From: Aureimonas frigidaquae
GTDB taxonomy: Bacteria > Pseudomonadota > Alphaproteobacteria > Rhizobiales > Rhizobiaceae
Length of the DNA stretch: 64,000 bases
NCBI RefSeq assembly: GCF_001463905.1
Contig: NZ_BBWR01000007.1
Span: forward strand, 62,001-126,000
Direction of reading: 5' to 3'
In this document: positions 26,478 through 34,547 of the stretch, piece after piece
Numbering within the stretch: the stretch's first letter is position 1
Layout of the letters: each line of letters begins with the position of its first letter
The notes under the pieces: model-generated
What the model saw: the letters and a program-made list of their open reading frames with translations, nothing else
What the model was told of the DNA's origin: nothing
Databases searched by the model: none
Translations under genes and position numbers: made by a program

Positions 26478-27725
26478 ATGAGCCTATCCACCAACCTCCA
26501 GATCGATGCCGACCGCCTGTGGCAGGCCCTGGACGACATGGCCAGGATCGGGCCGGGGATCGCCGGGGGCAACAACCGTCAGACCCTGACGGACGAGGAC
26601 GGGGAAGGGCGCCGGCTGTTCCGGCAATGGTGCGAGGCCGCGGGCCTTCGCGTCGATGTGGACAGTATGGGCAACATGTTCGCGACCCGGCCGGGCGCCG
26701 ATCCCGATGCCACCCCCATCTGCCTGGGCAGCCACCTGGATACGCAGCCGACAGGCGGGCGCTATGACGGGGTGCTGGGCGTCCTCGCGGCGCTGGAAGT
26801 GGTGCGCACGCTGAACGACCTTGGCATCGCCACGCGCCGGCCGATCGTCGTGATCAACTGGACGAACGAGGAGGGCGCACGCTTCGCCCCCGCCATGATC
26901 TCTTCCGGCGTCTTCGCCGGAGTCTACCAGGAAAGCTGGGCCAAGGACCGCGTGGATGCACAGGGGCTGCGCTTCGGCGACGAGCTGCGCCGGATCGGCT
27001 TTGAGGGGGAAACGCCTGTCGGCACCCATAAGGTGGGCGCATTCTTCGAGCTGCATATCGAACAGGGCCCAATCCTGGAGGATGAGGGGATCGACATCGG
27101 TGTCGTCACCCATGGGCAGGGCCTCTACTGGCTGCGCGTGACACTGACCGGGCAGGAAAGCCATACGGGCTCCACACCCATGGGCAAGCGGCGCAATGCC
27201 GGGCTGGCGCTGGCGCGTACCGTGGAACTGGTCCACGAGACGGCGATGGCGCATCAGCCGGCCGCAGTGGGTACGGTCGGCCACATGGAAGTCCACCCCA
27301 ATTCGCCCAACATTATCGCCGGTCGGGCCGTCGCCACGATCGACATCCGCTCGCCGCATCGCGACACGCTGGAAGCCATGCGGGAGGCGATCGTGTCCGG
27401 CATCGATGCGCTTGCCGAACCGCTCGGGGTCAAGGCCGAGATCGAGATCGTCGGCCATTTCGACCCCGTGGCCTTCGATCCGGAATGCGTCGCGGCAGTC
27501 CGGCGGTCGGCCGATCGGCTCGGGCTCAGCCATCGCGATATCGTCTCGGGCGCCGGACACGACGCCTGCTACATCAACCGCATCGCTCCGACGGCCATGA
27601 TCATGTGCCCCTGCGTCGGCGGGCTTTCCCACAACGAAGCCGAGGCGATCACCCGGCAATGGGCCGGGAACGGTGCGAATGTCCTTCTGAACGCCGTGGT
27701 GGACGCGGCCGGCGTCGTCGCCTGA
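26478..27725 (+). CDS. Zn-dependent N-carbamoyl-beta-alanine amidohydrolase (hydantoinase/carbamoylase family)
   Basis: Third enzyme of reductive pyrimidine degradation; cleaves N-carbamoyl-beta-alanine to beta-alanine, CO2 and ammonia. The 415-residue M20-type hydrolase shows the metal motifs LGSHLDTQPTGGRYDG and NEEGARFAP, the HIEQGP block, and GAGHDACYINRIAP near the C-terminus. The start may be ATG at 26478 or 26460. It is followed after 22 bp by the dihydropyrimidinase gene. Substrate is inferred from the pathway context; allantoate or other carbamoyl amino acids are alternatives. Confidence 0.9.
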   Translation: MSLSTNLQIDADRLWQALDDMARIGPGIAGGNNRQTLTDEDGEGRRLFRQWCEAAGLRVDVDSMGNMFATRPGADPDATPICLGSHLDTQPTGGRYDGVLGVLAALEVVRTLNDLGIATRRPIVVINWTNEEGARFAPAMISSGVFAGVYQESWAKDRVDAQGLRFGDELRRIGFEGETPVGTHKVGAFFELHIEQGPILEDEGIDIGVVTHGQGLYWLRVTLTGQESHTGSTPMGKRRNAGLALARTVELVHETAMAHQPAAVGTVGHMEVHPNSPNIIAGRAVATIDIRSPHRDTLEAMREAIVSGIDALAEPLGVKAEIEIVGHFDPVAFDPECVAAVRRSADRLGLSHRDIVSGAGHDACYINRIAPTAMIMCPCVGGLSHNEAEAITRQWAGNGANVLLNAVVDAAGVVA

Positions 27726-27747
27726 TTCACAAGATAAGGAGCAAGAC

Positions 27748-29196
27748 ATGACGGTGGTCATCAAGGGCGGCACGGTCGTGACCGCGGACAGGACTTTCGT
27801 CTCCGACGTGCTGATCGCGGGCGAGCGCATTGCCGCCGTCGGCGAGGGGCTGGAGGGCGATACGGTCATCGACGCCTCGGGCGCCTATGTCATGCCGGGC
27901 GGGATCGACCCGCATACCCATATGGAAATGCCCTTCATGGGAACCCACACGGCGGACGATTTCGATACAGGCACGGCGGCGGCGCTGGCCGGCGGCACCA
28001 CGATGACGGTGGATTTCTGCCTGCCGGCACCCGGCCAAGGCCTGATGGATGCGCTCGGCCAGTGGCACCAGAAGGCCGGAAAGGCGCGGGGGGACTATTC
28101 CTTCCACATGGCCATCACCTGGTGGGACCGGACCGTTTTCGAGGAGATGCCGGCGGTGGTCGCCGAGGGGGTCAACAGCTTCAAGCACTTCATGGCCTAT
28201 AAGGGCGCCCTGATGGTGAACGACGACGAGATGTTCGCCTCGTTCCAGCGCTGCGCGGAGCTTGGCGCCCTGCCGCTCGTCCATGCCGAGAACGGCGATA
28301 TCATCGCCTCTTTGCAGCAGAAATTCATGGCGGCCGGCAATGACGGGCCGGAGGCGCACGCCTATTCCCGCCCCCCGGAGGTCGAGGCGGAGGCGACCAA
28401 CCGGGCCATCATGATCGCCGATCAGGCTGGCGTTCCGCTCTATGTGGTCCACGTGTCCTGCGAGGCGGCGCACGAGGCGATCCGACGGGCGCGCCAGAAG
28501 GGGATGCGCGTCTTCGGTGAGCCGCTGGTCCAGCATCTGACGCTCGACGAAAGCGCCTACCAGAACGCCGACTGGGACTATGCGGCCCGCCGCGTCATGT
28601 CGCCGCCCTTCCGCGACAAGGTCAACCAGGACTCGCTTTGGGCGGGGCTTGCCGCCGGATCGCTTCAGGTGGTGGCGACCGACCACTGCGCCTTCACCAC
28701 GGCCCAGAAGCGCATGGGGCTCGGCGACTTCACCAAAATCCCCAACGGCACCGGCGGGCTGGAGGATCGGCTTGCGGTCCTGTGGACGCATGGCGTCGGG
28801 ACGGGGCGCCTGACCATGAACGAGTTCGTCGCGGTCACCTCCACCAACATCGCCAAGATCCTGAACATCTATCCACAAAAGGGCGCCATCCTGCCCGGGG
28901 CGGACGCCGACCTGGTGATCTGGGACCCTGCCGCCACGAAGACCATCACGGCCGCGCGGCAGCATTCGGCCATCGACTACAACGTCTTCGAGGGCATGGA
29001 GGTCCGGGGCCTGCCGGTCATGACCCTGTCCCGCGGCAAGGTGGCCTTCCGTGCGGGAGAGGTGCTGGCGCAGCAGGGCGACGGCCAGTATGTGCGCCGG
29101 CCGGCCAATGCGCCCGTCAACCGTGCGCTCAGCACCTGGAAGGACCTCGTCGCCCCCCGGCGCGTAGAGCGCGGCGGCATCCCCGCCGGCGTCTGA
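27748..29196 (+). CDS. hydA: Dihydropyrimidinase
   Basis: Second enzyme of the pathway; opens the dihydrouracil ring to N-carbamoyl-beta-alanine. The 482-residue cyclic amidohydrolase has the metal-binding DPHTHMEMPF, the Lys that is carboxylated in SFKHFMAYKGALMV, and TDHCAFTTAQK. An AAGGAG ribosome site precedes the ATG. With preT, preA and the carbamoylase it gives the complete uracil-to-beta-alanine route. No pyrimidine permease gene is in the window. Confidence 0.95.
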   Translation: MTVVIKGGTVVTADRTFVSDVLIAGERIAAVGEGLEGDTVIDASGAYVMPGGIDPHTHMEMPFMGTHTADDFDTGTAAALAGGTTMTVDFCLPAPGQGLMDALGQWHQKAGKARGDYSFHMAITWWDRTVFEEMPAVVAEGVNSFKHFMAYKGALMVNDDEMFASFQRCAELGALPLVHAENGDIIASLQQKFMAAGNDGPEAHAYSRPPEVEAEATNRAIMIADQAGVPLYVVHVSCEAAHEAIRRARQKGMRVFGEPLVQHLTLDESAYQNADWDYAARRVMSPPFRDKVNQDSLWAGLAAGSLQVVATDHCAFTTAQKRMGLGDFTKIPNGTGGLEDRLAVLWTHGVGTGRLTMNEFVAVTSTNIAKILNIYPQKGAILPGADADLVIWDPAATKTITAARQHSAIDYNVFEGMEVRGLPVMTLSRGKVAFRAGEVLAQQGDGQYVRRPANAPVNRALSTWKDLVAPRRVERGGIPAGV

Positions 29197-29480
29197 CCGC
29201 TGGGCCGGCGCGCGTCTGCAATCGAGGGAATGCAGCCGAGGGGTGCGGCCGGCGCCGGCTGGCAGATCAAGGGTTTGATCGCTTCAAAAGCTTTGCGCAA
29301 GGCTCGCTCCGGCGCGAACGCGCGCCTCAAGCCCGTGGCAAGGTCTGTACCCCATGGTGCCGATAGCGGGTCCAGTGACCCGTGGCAGGGCCGCAGAGGC
29401 CGTGCCGAAGGCATTTCATGTGCGTGGTCGGCCCGCTCGCTCAGGGCCGGCGCGTCCGCCGGCCGAGGGAAGCAGCGTTC

Positions 29481-29930
29481 ATGGGTTATCATGCCATGCC
29501 GCAATTGGATGAGAGCTGCCCGAACCAGGACCGGGAACGGCTGCTGGCAGTCGCCCTGCGGCCGGTGATCGCGGAGCTGCGGCTGGTCGAGCCGGGTGAC
29601 TACATCGCCTTCCTGCGCATGGACGTGCCCGGCAACATCGCCGATATCGTCGACAGTTCCAGCCAGCTCCACCTGGCGCCGGGCGCTCTGACCTTCGCCT
29701 CGAGCGGGGAGGCGCGGGTGACATGGTCGACGCCCCCGGTGGTCGAGCTCGATCTGAAGTTCCGCGATGCGGACACGGAAGTCCATTTCAGCCTGGCGCT
29801 GGGCGCCGGCGCCGCCGCCATCCGCATCGACCATTTCCCGCGCAGCGACGAGACGGAATCGGACGCCGCGCAGACGCTGCGCCTGAAGGCCGCCCTCCAG
29901 CGCGCGCGGCTCCCCTACGGCAACGCCTGA
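29481..29930 (+). CDS. Hypothetical 149-residue protein
   Basis: I do not recognise a named domain. The protein is soluble, with no signal or membrane segment. The centre is beta-rich (FLRMDVPGNIADIVDSSSQLHLAPGALTFASSGEARVTW) and the end is charged. ATG at 29481 follows GAGGGA; earlier in-frame sequence is Arg-rich and implausible. It stands alone, 284 bp after dihydropyrimidinase and 272 bp before the response regulator gene. Confidence 0.72.
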   Translation: MGYHAMPQLDESCPNQDRERLLAVALRPVIAELRLVEPGDYIAFLRMDVPGNIADIVDSSSQLHLAPGALTFASSGEARVTWSTPPVVELDLKFRDADTEVHFSLALGAGAAAIRIDHFPRSDETESDAAQTLRLKAALQRARLPYGNA

Positions 29931-30051
29931 CCGACCCGCCCGTCGCGCTGCCTGCCTGCGCTCCGCGGCGGAAGGACCTGTTGCGCAAAAGACTCAGAAC
30001 CCGCCATCCCGAGGGAAAAAGAACGGACCCCGGATTTTTTTTCAGGTGGCC

Positions 30052-30066
30052 TTAACAGTCCGCTAA
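30052..30066. promoter_or_regulatory. CtrA-box-like site upstream of ftcR
   Basis: TTAA-N7-CTAA, one base off the alphaproteobacterial CtrA consensus TTAA-N7-TTAA, about 140 bp before the ftcR start. A single near-match can arise by chance. Confidence 0.3.
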
Positions 30067-30202
30067 CGCTTGTCCTGCAATGAGTTGGCTACCCTTGCGG
30101 AATCGATGTCTGAATCCCCTAGTGAATTTTGGGGATAGGCGGGATTCCCCCTCTCCGATTAACAATAAATCAGGTTTTCAAAACTGATTCGGCGGGGGTT
30201 CC

Positions 30203-30871
30203 ATGATCGTTGTGGTCGACAATCGTGAGCTTGTCACGAACGGGTACAAGTCTCTTCTTGGTGGAGAAGGGGTCTCTTCTGCGGGCTTTCATGTGAACGA
30301 GTTCCAGGATTGGGTGCAGACGGCATCCGATACTGACGTCTCCGCAGTAGAAGCCTTCCTTCTGGGTGATTTTCCCGAGCGCAATGCCATCACGCGACTC
30401 GTGCGGGGGCGCACCAATGCGCCGCTGATCGCCCTGGCCGAAACAAGGGCCCTGGCATCCACCTTGGATCTGTTTGCCGCAGGCATCGACGACGTCGTCG
30501 CCAAGCCGGTTCACATCAAGGAAATCCTGGCGCGCGTCGGCGCCATCCGCCGCCGCGACGTGACGGACCGCAACCGGCTGGAAGCGGATGAAATCTGCGT
30601 CTTCAACGATGGCCGCGATGCGGAAGTGGCTGGCGAGTCGCTCGTCCTGCCGCGGCGCGAGCGCCGGATCCTGGAATATCTGGTGGCCAACAAGGGCCGC
30701 CGCGTATCCAAGCAGCAGCTCTTTTCGGCGATCTACGGCATCTTCGACGAGAATGTCGAAGAGAACGTCATCGAGAGCCATATCTCCAAGCTGCGCAAGA
30801 AGCTGAAGATGCGGCTCGGCTACGATCCGGTCTCGTCCAAGCGTTACCTCGGCTACGGCATCGGCGTCTGA
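30203..30871 (+). CDS. ftcR: FtcR/Rem-type flagellar response regulator
   Basis: OmpR-like transcription factor of 222 residues, closely resembling Brucella FtcR and Sinorhizobium Rem, which switch on flagellar genes. The receiver domain (residues 1-115) is atypical: the acidic pocket has VVVDNRE instead of two adjacent Asp, though an Asp in LLGD and the Lys in AKPVH are present. The DNA-binding domain (about 125-222) has RRERRILEYLVANKGRRVSKQQLF and VEENVIESHISKLRKKL. No flagellar gene is nearby, unlike the usual location in a flagellar cluster. An imperfect palindrome precedes the ribosome site. Confidence 0.85.
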   Translation: MIVVVDNRELVTNGYKSLLGGEGVSSAGFHVNEFQDWVQTASDTDVSAVEAFLLGDFPERNAITRLVRGRTNAPLIALAETRALASTLDLFAAGIDDVVAKPVHIKEILARVGAIRRRDVTDRNRLEADEICVFNDGRDAEVAGESLVLPRRERRILEYLVANKGRRVSKQQLFSAIYGIFDENVEENVIESHISKLRKKLKMRLGYDPVSSKRYLGYGIGV

Positions 30872-30882
30872 CGCCATAGGCG

Positions 30883-32439
30883 TCAGCGGACGGCCATCGT
30901 CCGGCATGCGATGCTGCGGGCGGCCAGAAGCACGCAGGCGACATCGGCCTCTTCATGATCCCGGAAGCCTGCGAAGCGGGCCCGGTACAGAACCACCGAT
31001 CCGGCCGCACTTTCGGTGACGATCGGCAGTTTTTCGTCCAGCATCCCATCGGCGCCCTGCCGCGCCTCCGCCAGCATGTCCATGGCGATGGCCATGGCGG
31101 GCGTCGCGGCGATCTGGATGATCCAGCGCTCCGGGCCATCGGCCGCAGCGGGAGCGGCGGCCGATCGAGCCTCTGCCTGCGGCGTGGCCGAGGCCACGGC
31201 AAGGGATGCCATCTCTCTGGATGCCGGCGCCGGCACGGGCTCCGAGATATCCTCTGCAGGCTCGATATCGGTCAGCGCCGAAGGCAGCGCATCGGTCCCC
31301 ACCTCCGAATCATCATCGGCCACGAGCGCCAGGGCTCCGGTGCCCTGCAGGGCATGGGCCGTTTGCGCCGGTTCCGATTCCCGCAGCATCTGCGCCATGG
31401 CGCGCGTGGCGCCGCCGGGCGCCGAGGCCAGGATAAGCGCGGGCTCACGCTGCGCGGCGCGGGGCACCGGAACGTCGGCGGCCGATGCCACGGCCGTCAC
31501 GGGTGCCGCTGCCTCTGCTGCCACTGCGGCCGTTGCCGTGGCCTTTGCCGGTGTCGATGCCGCCACGACGGAGCCGACCGTGGTCTGCCAGTCGATGCCC
31601 TTGGCCGAGGCCATCAGCGGCTCGGCCGGGCCGTCGCTGGCGCGGGGCAGGGTTTCTTCGATCAGCTTGACCATCTCCCGGTCCCGGGCGGCCACGGAGG
31701 TGCCCCCCAGAATGACCGCCACGATGCTCTTGCGACCGCGTACGACCGAGGTGGCGAGGTTGAAGCCGGCTGCGTTGGTAAAGCCTGTCTTCAGGCCATC
31801 GAGGCCCTTCACGCGCCCCAGCAAATGGTTGTGGCTGCGGATGGTCTGACCCTGGAACGGGAAGCTCTGGACGGAGAAGAGGCCGTAATATTGGGGAAAG
31901 TCCCGGCGCAGCGCCAGGCCGAGCCTGGCGAGGTCCCGGGCCGTGGTCACATGTTCCTTGTCCGGCAACCCATGCGGGTTGCGAAAGACCGTGCTGCGCA
32001 TGCCGAGCGCATGTGCGCGCTCGGTCATCATCCGGGCAAAGCCCTGTTCGGACCCGCCGAGATATTCGGCGACGACCGACGATGCATCGTTGGCCGACCG
32101 CGTCGCAAGGCCCAGCAGCGCGTCGTGCGCGCTGATCGTGCTGCCGGCGCGCAGCGCCAGCTTGGATGGGGGCCGCGCCGCCGCATAGGCCGAGACGGGA
32201 AGCTGCGTGTCCATCCGCATGCGCCCGGCCTTGAGCGCATCGAAGGCCATGTAGAGCGTCATCATCTTGGTGAGGGAGGCCGGGTAGCGGCGCGCATCGG
32301 CATTGACGGCCTTCAGCACGGACCCGTTATGCGCGTCGATCACGATGACGGCGTAACGGTCTGCGGCCAGAGCCTGGCCTGTCGGCAGCGCCAGGACCGT
32401 CATCAGCAACAGGAGAAGAGTCAGAAACGGGCGGTGCAC
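30883..32439 (-). CDS. D-alanyl-D-alanine carboxypeptidase (PBP5/6 type) with SPOR domain
   Basis: Trims the terminal D-Ala of peptidoglycan stem peptides in the periplasm. GTG at 32439 with a GAGG ribosome site gives 518 residues beginning with a signal peptide (FLTLLLLLMTVLALPTGQALA). The S11 motifs are intact: SLTK, SAN and KTG. A Pro/Ala-rich linker of about 150 residues leads to a C-terminal SPOR-like domain (RWIIQIAATPA to ACRTM), which would bind denuded septal peptidoglycan. Convergent with ftcR. Confidence 0.9.
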   Translation of the reverse strand: MHRPFLTLLLLLMTVLALPTGQALAADRYAVIVIDAHNGSVLKAVNADARRYPASLTKMMTLYMAFDALKAGRMRMDTQLPVSAYAAARPPSKLALRAGSTISAHDALLGLATRSANDASSVVAEYLGGSEQGFARMMTERAHALGMRSTVFRNPHGLPDKEHVTTARDLARLGLALRRDFPQYYGLFSVQSFPFQGQTIRSHNHLLGRVKGLDGLKTGFTNAAGFNLATSVVRGRKSIVAVILGGTSVAARDREMVKLIEETLPRASDGPAEPLMASAKGIDWQTTVGSVVAASTPAKATATAAVAAEAAAPVTAVASAADVPVPRAAQREPALILASAPGGATRAMAQMLRESEPAQTAHALQGTGALALVADDDSEVGTDALPSALTDIEPAEDISEPVPAPASREMASLAVASATPQAEARSAAAPAAADGPERWIIQIAATPAMAIAMDMLAEARQGADGMLDEKLPIVTESAAGSVVLYRARFAGFRDHEEADVACVLLAARSIACRTMAVR

Positions 32440-32544
32440 GCAAAAAGCCTCTCGACAGGCCGTGCGCCAGCATCGATCGGCGGTATCACGGGCCTGTGAA
32501 CCCTTTAGCAGCCGACCGCTTACCAAAGGCTTACACCGGCCGGA

Positions 32545-32856
32545 TCAGGGCTTGTGCTCGAGGAGGACGGTCGCTTCCTTGGTGATGCGCCCCTTCACCT
32601 TGTCGGCCAGGGCGGCAAGGAACATGGGCAGGTCGATTTCTACATGGACGTGATCGTCCAGGACATCGAGCCGGCCGTTGATGGCCTGTCCCATCATGCG
32701 GGCGCGAAAATCCAGGTGGTCGCCGGTCCAGACATCCTCGAACTTGATCATGCCGCCGGTTGCGTCCGAGCGGATGCGGTCGAAACCGCCGATGATCCGC
32801 TGACGGGCGGCGTCCCGCGACAGCTTGTGGGGGATGTCGAGCTTCACGGTCTCGGC
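32545..32856 (-). CDS. Polyhydroxyalkanoic acid system family protein
   Basis: A 103-residue protein resembling the putative polyhydroxyalkanoic acid system family (N-terminus KLDIPHKLSRDAARQRI, C-terminus ADKVKGRITKEATVLLE). Function is unknown; the family name comes from neighbours of PHA genes elsewhere. No PHA synthase or phasin is encoded here. ATG at 32856 is chosen; ATG at 32871 adds five residues. Confidence 0.78.
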   Translation of the reverse strand, partial: AETVKLDIPHKLSRDAARQRIIGGFDRIRSDATGGMIKFEDVWTGDHLDFRARMMGQAINGRLDVLDDHVHVEIDLPMFLAALADKVKGRITKEATVLLEHKP

Positions 32857-32953
32857 CATGCGTGCCTCCATGGTTCGGCACTTCTATGGCGGGTTCGGGC
32901 CACGCTGGCAACAGCCGCGCGCCCCGAACCGATTTGCGAAGGGAAGGCGCGCC

Positions 32954-34309
32954 TCAGGCGGACGCGGCCGCCGTCGAACGCTGCCCGCCGGAGCGGCGCC
33001 GGCGATTGCCGTTGCCGTTGCCGTTGCCGCCGTTGCGCTTGCCTTCGGCCGGGGCGGCATGGTGCCGTTCGCCACCCTGCTTGGGCTTCTGGCCCTGCGG
33101 GCTGCGGCCGGCGGGGCGGCGCTGCGGCCGGCCGCGCCGGGGCGCTTCGTCGGACGGCGCGGAGGCGAGCGTCGCGTCGTTGACGTAATCGGTCTTCTGC
33201 ACGTCGAAGCGCAGCCCGGTCAGCTTCTCGACGCTGCGCAGCTTGGCGCGCTCGGCCGGATCGCACAGCGTGATGGCGATGCCGGACTTGCCGGCCCGCG
33301 CGGTGCGCCCGATGCGGTGCACGTAGCTTTCCGGCTCTTCCGGCAGGTCGAAGTTGATGACATGGCTGACATCGTCGACATGGATGCCGCGGGCCACGAT
33401 ATCGGTGGCCACCAGCACCTTCAGCTTGCCGGCATGAAAGTCGTTCAGGGCCTTCTGCCGGGCCGACTGGCTCTTATTGCCATGGATGGCCAGCGCCTCG
33501 ATGCCGGCCTTTTCCAGATCGGCGGTCAGCTTGTTGGCGCCGTGTTTGGTCCGCGTGAAGACGACCGTCTTCTCGAAGCGGGGCAGGGCGTCGATCAGCC
33601 AGAGCTTCTTGGCCTTTTGCGGCACCAGGAAGACGCTCTGGTCGATCTTCTCGACGGTCACGACTTCCGGGGTCACCTCGACGCGCACCGGCTTGGACAG
33701 GATGCGCCCGGCCAGTTCCTCGACGTTCTGCGGCATGGTCGCCGAGAAGAGGAGCGACTGACGCTCGGTCGGCAGCATCTTCACGATGCGCATGACATCG
33801 CGCACGAAGCCCATGTCCAGCATGCGGTCGGCCTCGTCCAGGACGACGTGCCGGACCTGCGCCAGGCTCAGCGCCTTCTGGTCGATCAGGTCGAGCAGGC
33901 GCCCGGGCGTGGCGATGACGATATCGACGCCGCGGCGGGCGGTTTCGATCTGCGGGCGGATGGAAACACCGCCGAAGATGGACATGTGGCGGATCGGCGT
34001 GCCGGCCGAATAGGCCTTCACATTTTCGGCGATCTGGACGGCGAGCTCGCGCGTCGGCGCCAGGAACAGCGCCTTGCAGGTGCCGGGAGCCGGCCGGCCG
34101 CCCTTGCGCAGGATGGCATCGATAACGGGAAGCCCGAAGGCGGCGGTCTTGCCGGTGCCCGTCTGGGCGATGCCGAGCACGTCGCGCCCGGCCATGACGG
34201 ACGGAATGGCCTTGCCCTGGATCGGGGTCGGCGTGACGATGCCCATTTCACGGAGGGCGGCGAGCAGCGCTTCGGACAGGCCGAGCGCCTCGAATTGGGG
34301 TTGGGTCAA
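32954..34309 (-). CDS. rhlE: DEAD-box RNA helicase, RhlE-like
   Basis: ATP-dependent RNA helicase for ribosome assembly or RNA turnover. The 451-residue protein has the full motif set: Q motif with [18 protein letters not shown] (I), PTRELAVQ (Ia), TPGRLLD (Ib), DEAD (II), SAT (III), [17 protein letters not shown] (V) and [10 protein letters not shown] (VI). The C-terminal 75 residues are basic, with a Gly-Asn run encoded by a hexamer repeat. TTG at 34309 is chosen because it gives the canonical N-terminus ([15 protein letters not shown]), preceded by AGG. Confidence 0.9.
   Translation of the reverse strand: MTQPQFEALGLSEALLAALREMGIVTPTPIQGKAIPSVMAGRDVLGIAQTGTGKTAAFGLPVIDAILRKGGRPAPGTCKALFLAPTRELAVQIAENVKAYSAGTPIRHMSIFGGVSIRPQIETARRGVDIVIATPGRLLDLIDQKALSLAQVRHVVLDEADRMLDMGFVRDVMRIVKMLPTERQSLLFSATMPQNVEELAGRILSKPVRVEVTPEVVTVEKIDQSVFLVPQKAKKLWLIDALPRFEKTVVFTRTKHGANKLTADLEKAGIEALAIHGNKSQSARQKALNDFHAGKLKVLVATDIVARGIHVDDVSHVINFDLPEEPESYVHRIGRTARAGKSGIAITLCDPAERAKLRSVEKLTGLRFDVQKTDYVNDATLASAPSDEAPRRGRPQRRPAGRSPQGQKPKQGGERHHAAPAEGKRNGGNGNGNGNRRRRSGGQRSTAAASA
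33005..33028. repeat. Hexanucleotide repeat in the rhlE 3' end
   Basis: Four tandem GTTGCC-type units (the first differs by one base), encoding Gly-Asn repeats on the minus strand. Unit loss or gain would keep the frame. Confidence 0.8.
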
Positions 34310-34547
34310 GAAATACCTGTCGATGGTGCAGGAGCGTCTTGCACCTGCGAAATGGCCGAACGTCTTCGCGCGGAAGCGACAATTCGGCACGGAACCGTGG
34401 CCGGACCTTGTGAAGGCCAGGCGGGCGCACGTGCGACATGAAACATGGACGGGCGCAGCGCGATCACGGCGTGACGCCCTGCATATCGCCTCTTTCGCAC
34501 TGCACGTCAAGTGAAAGCGCCGGGCTGGGCGGAAAGACCCGCCGCCG

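Noticed and set aside
32545-32856. Polyhydroxyalkanoate synthesis locus
   Set aside because: Only the loosely named small family member is present; no synthase, depolymerase or phasin gene nearby.
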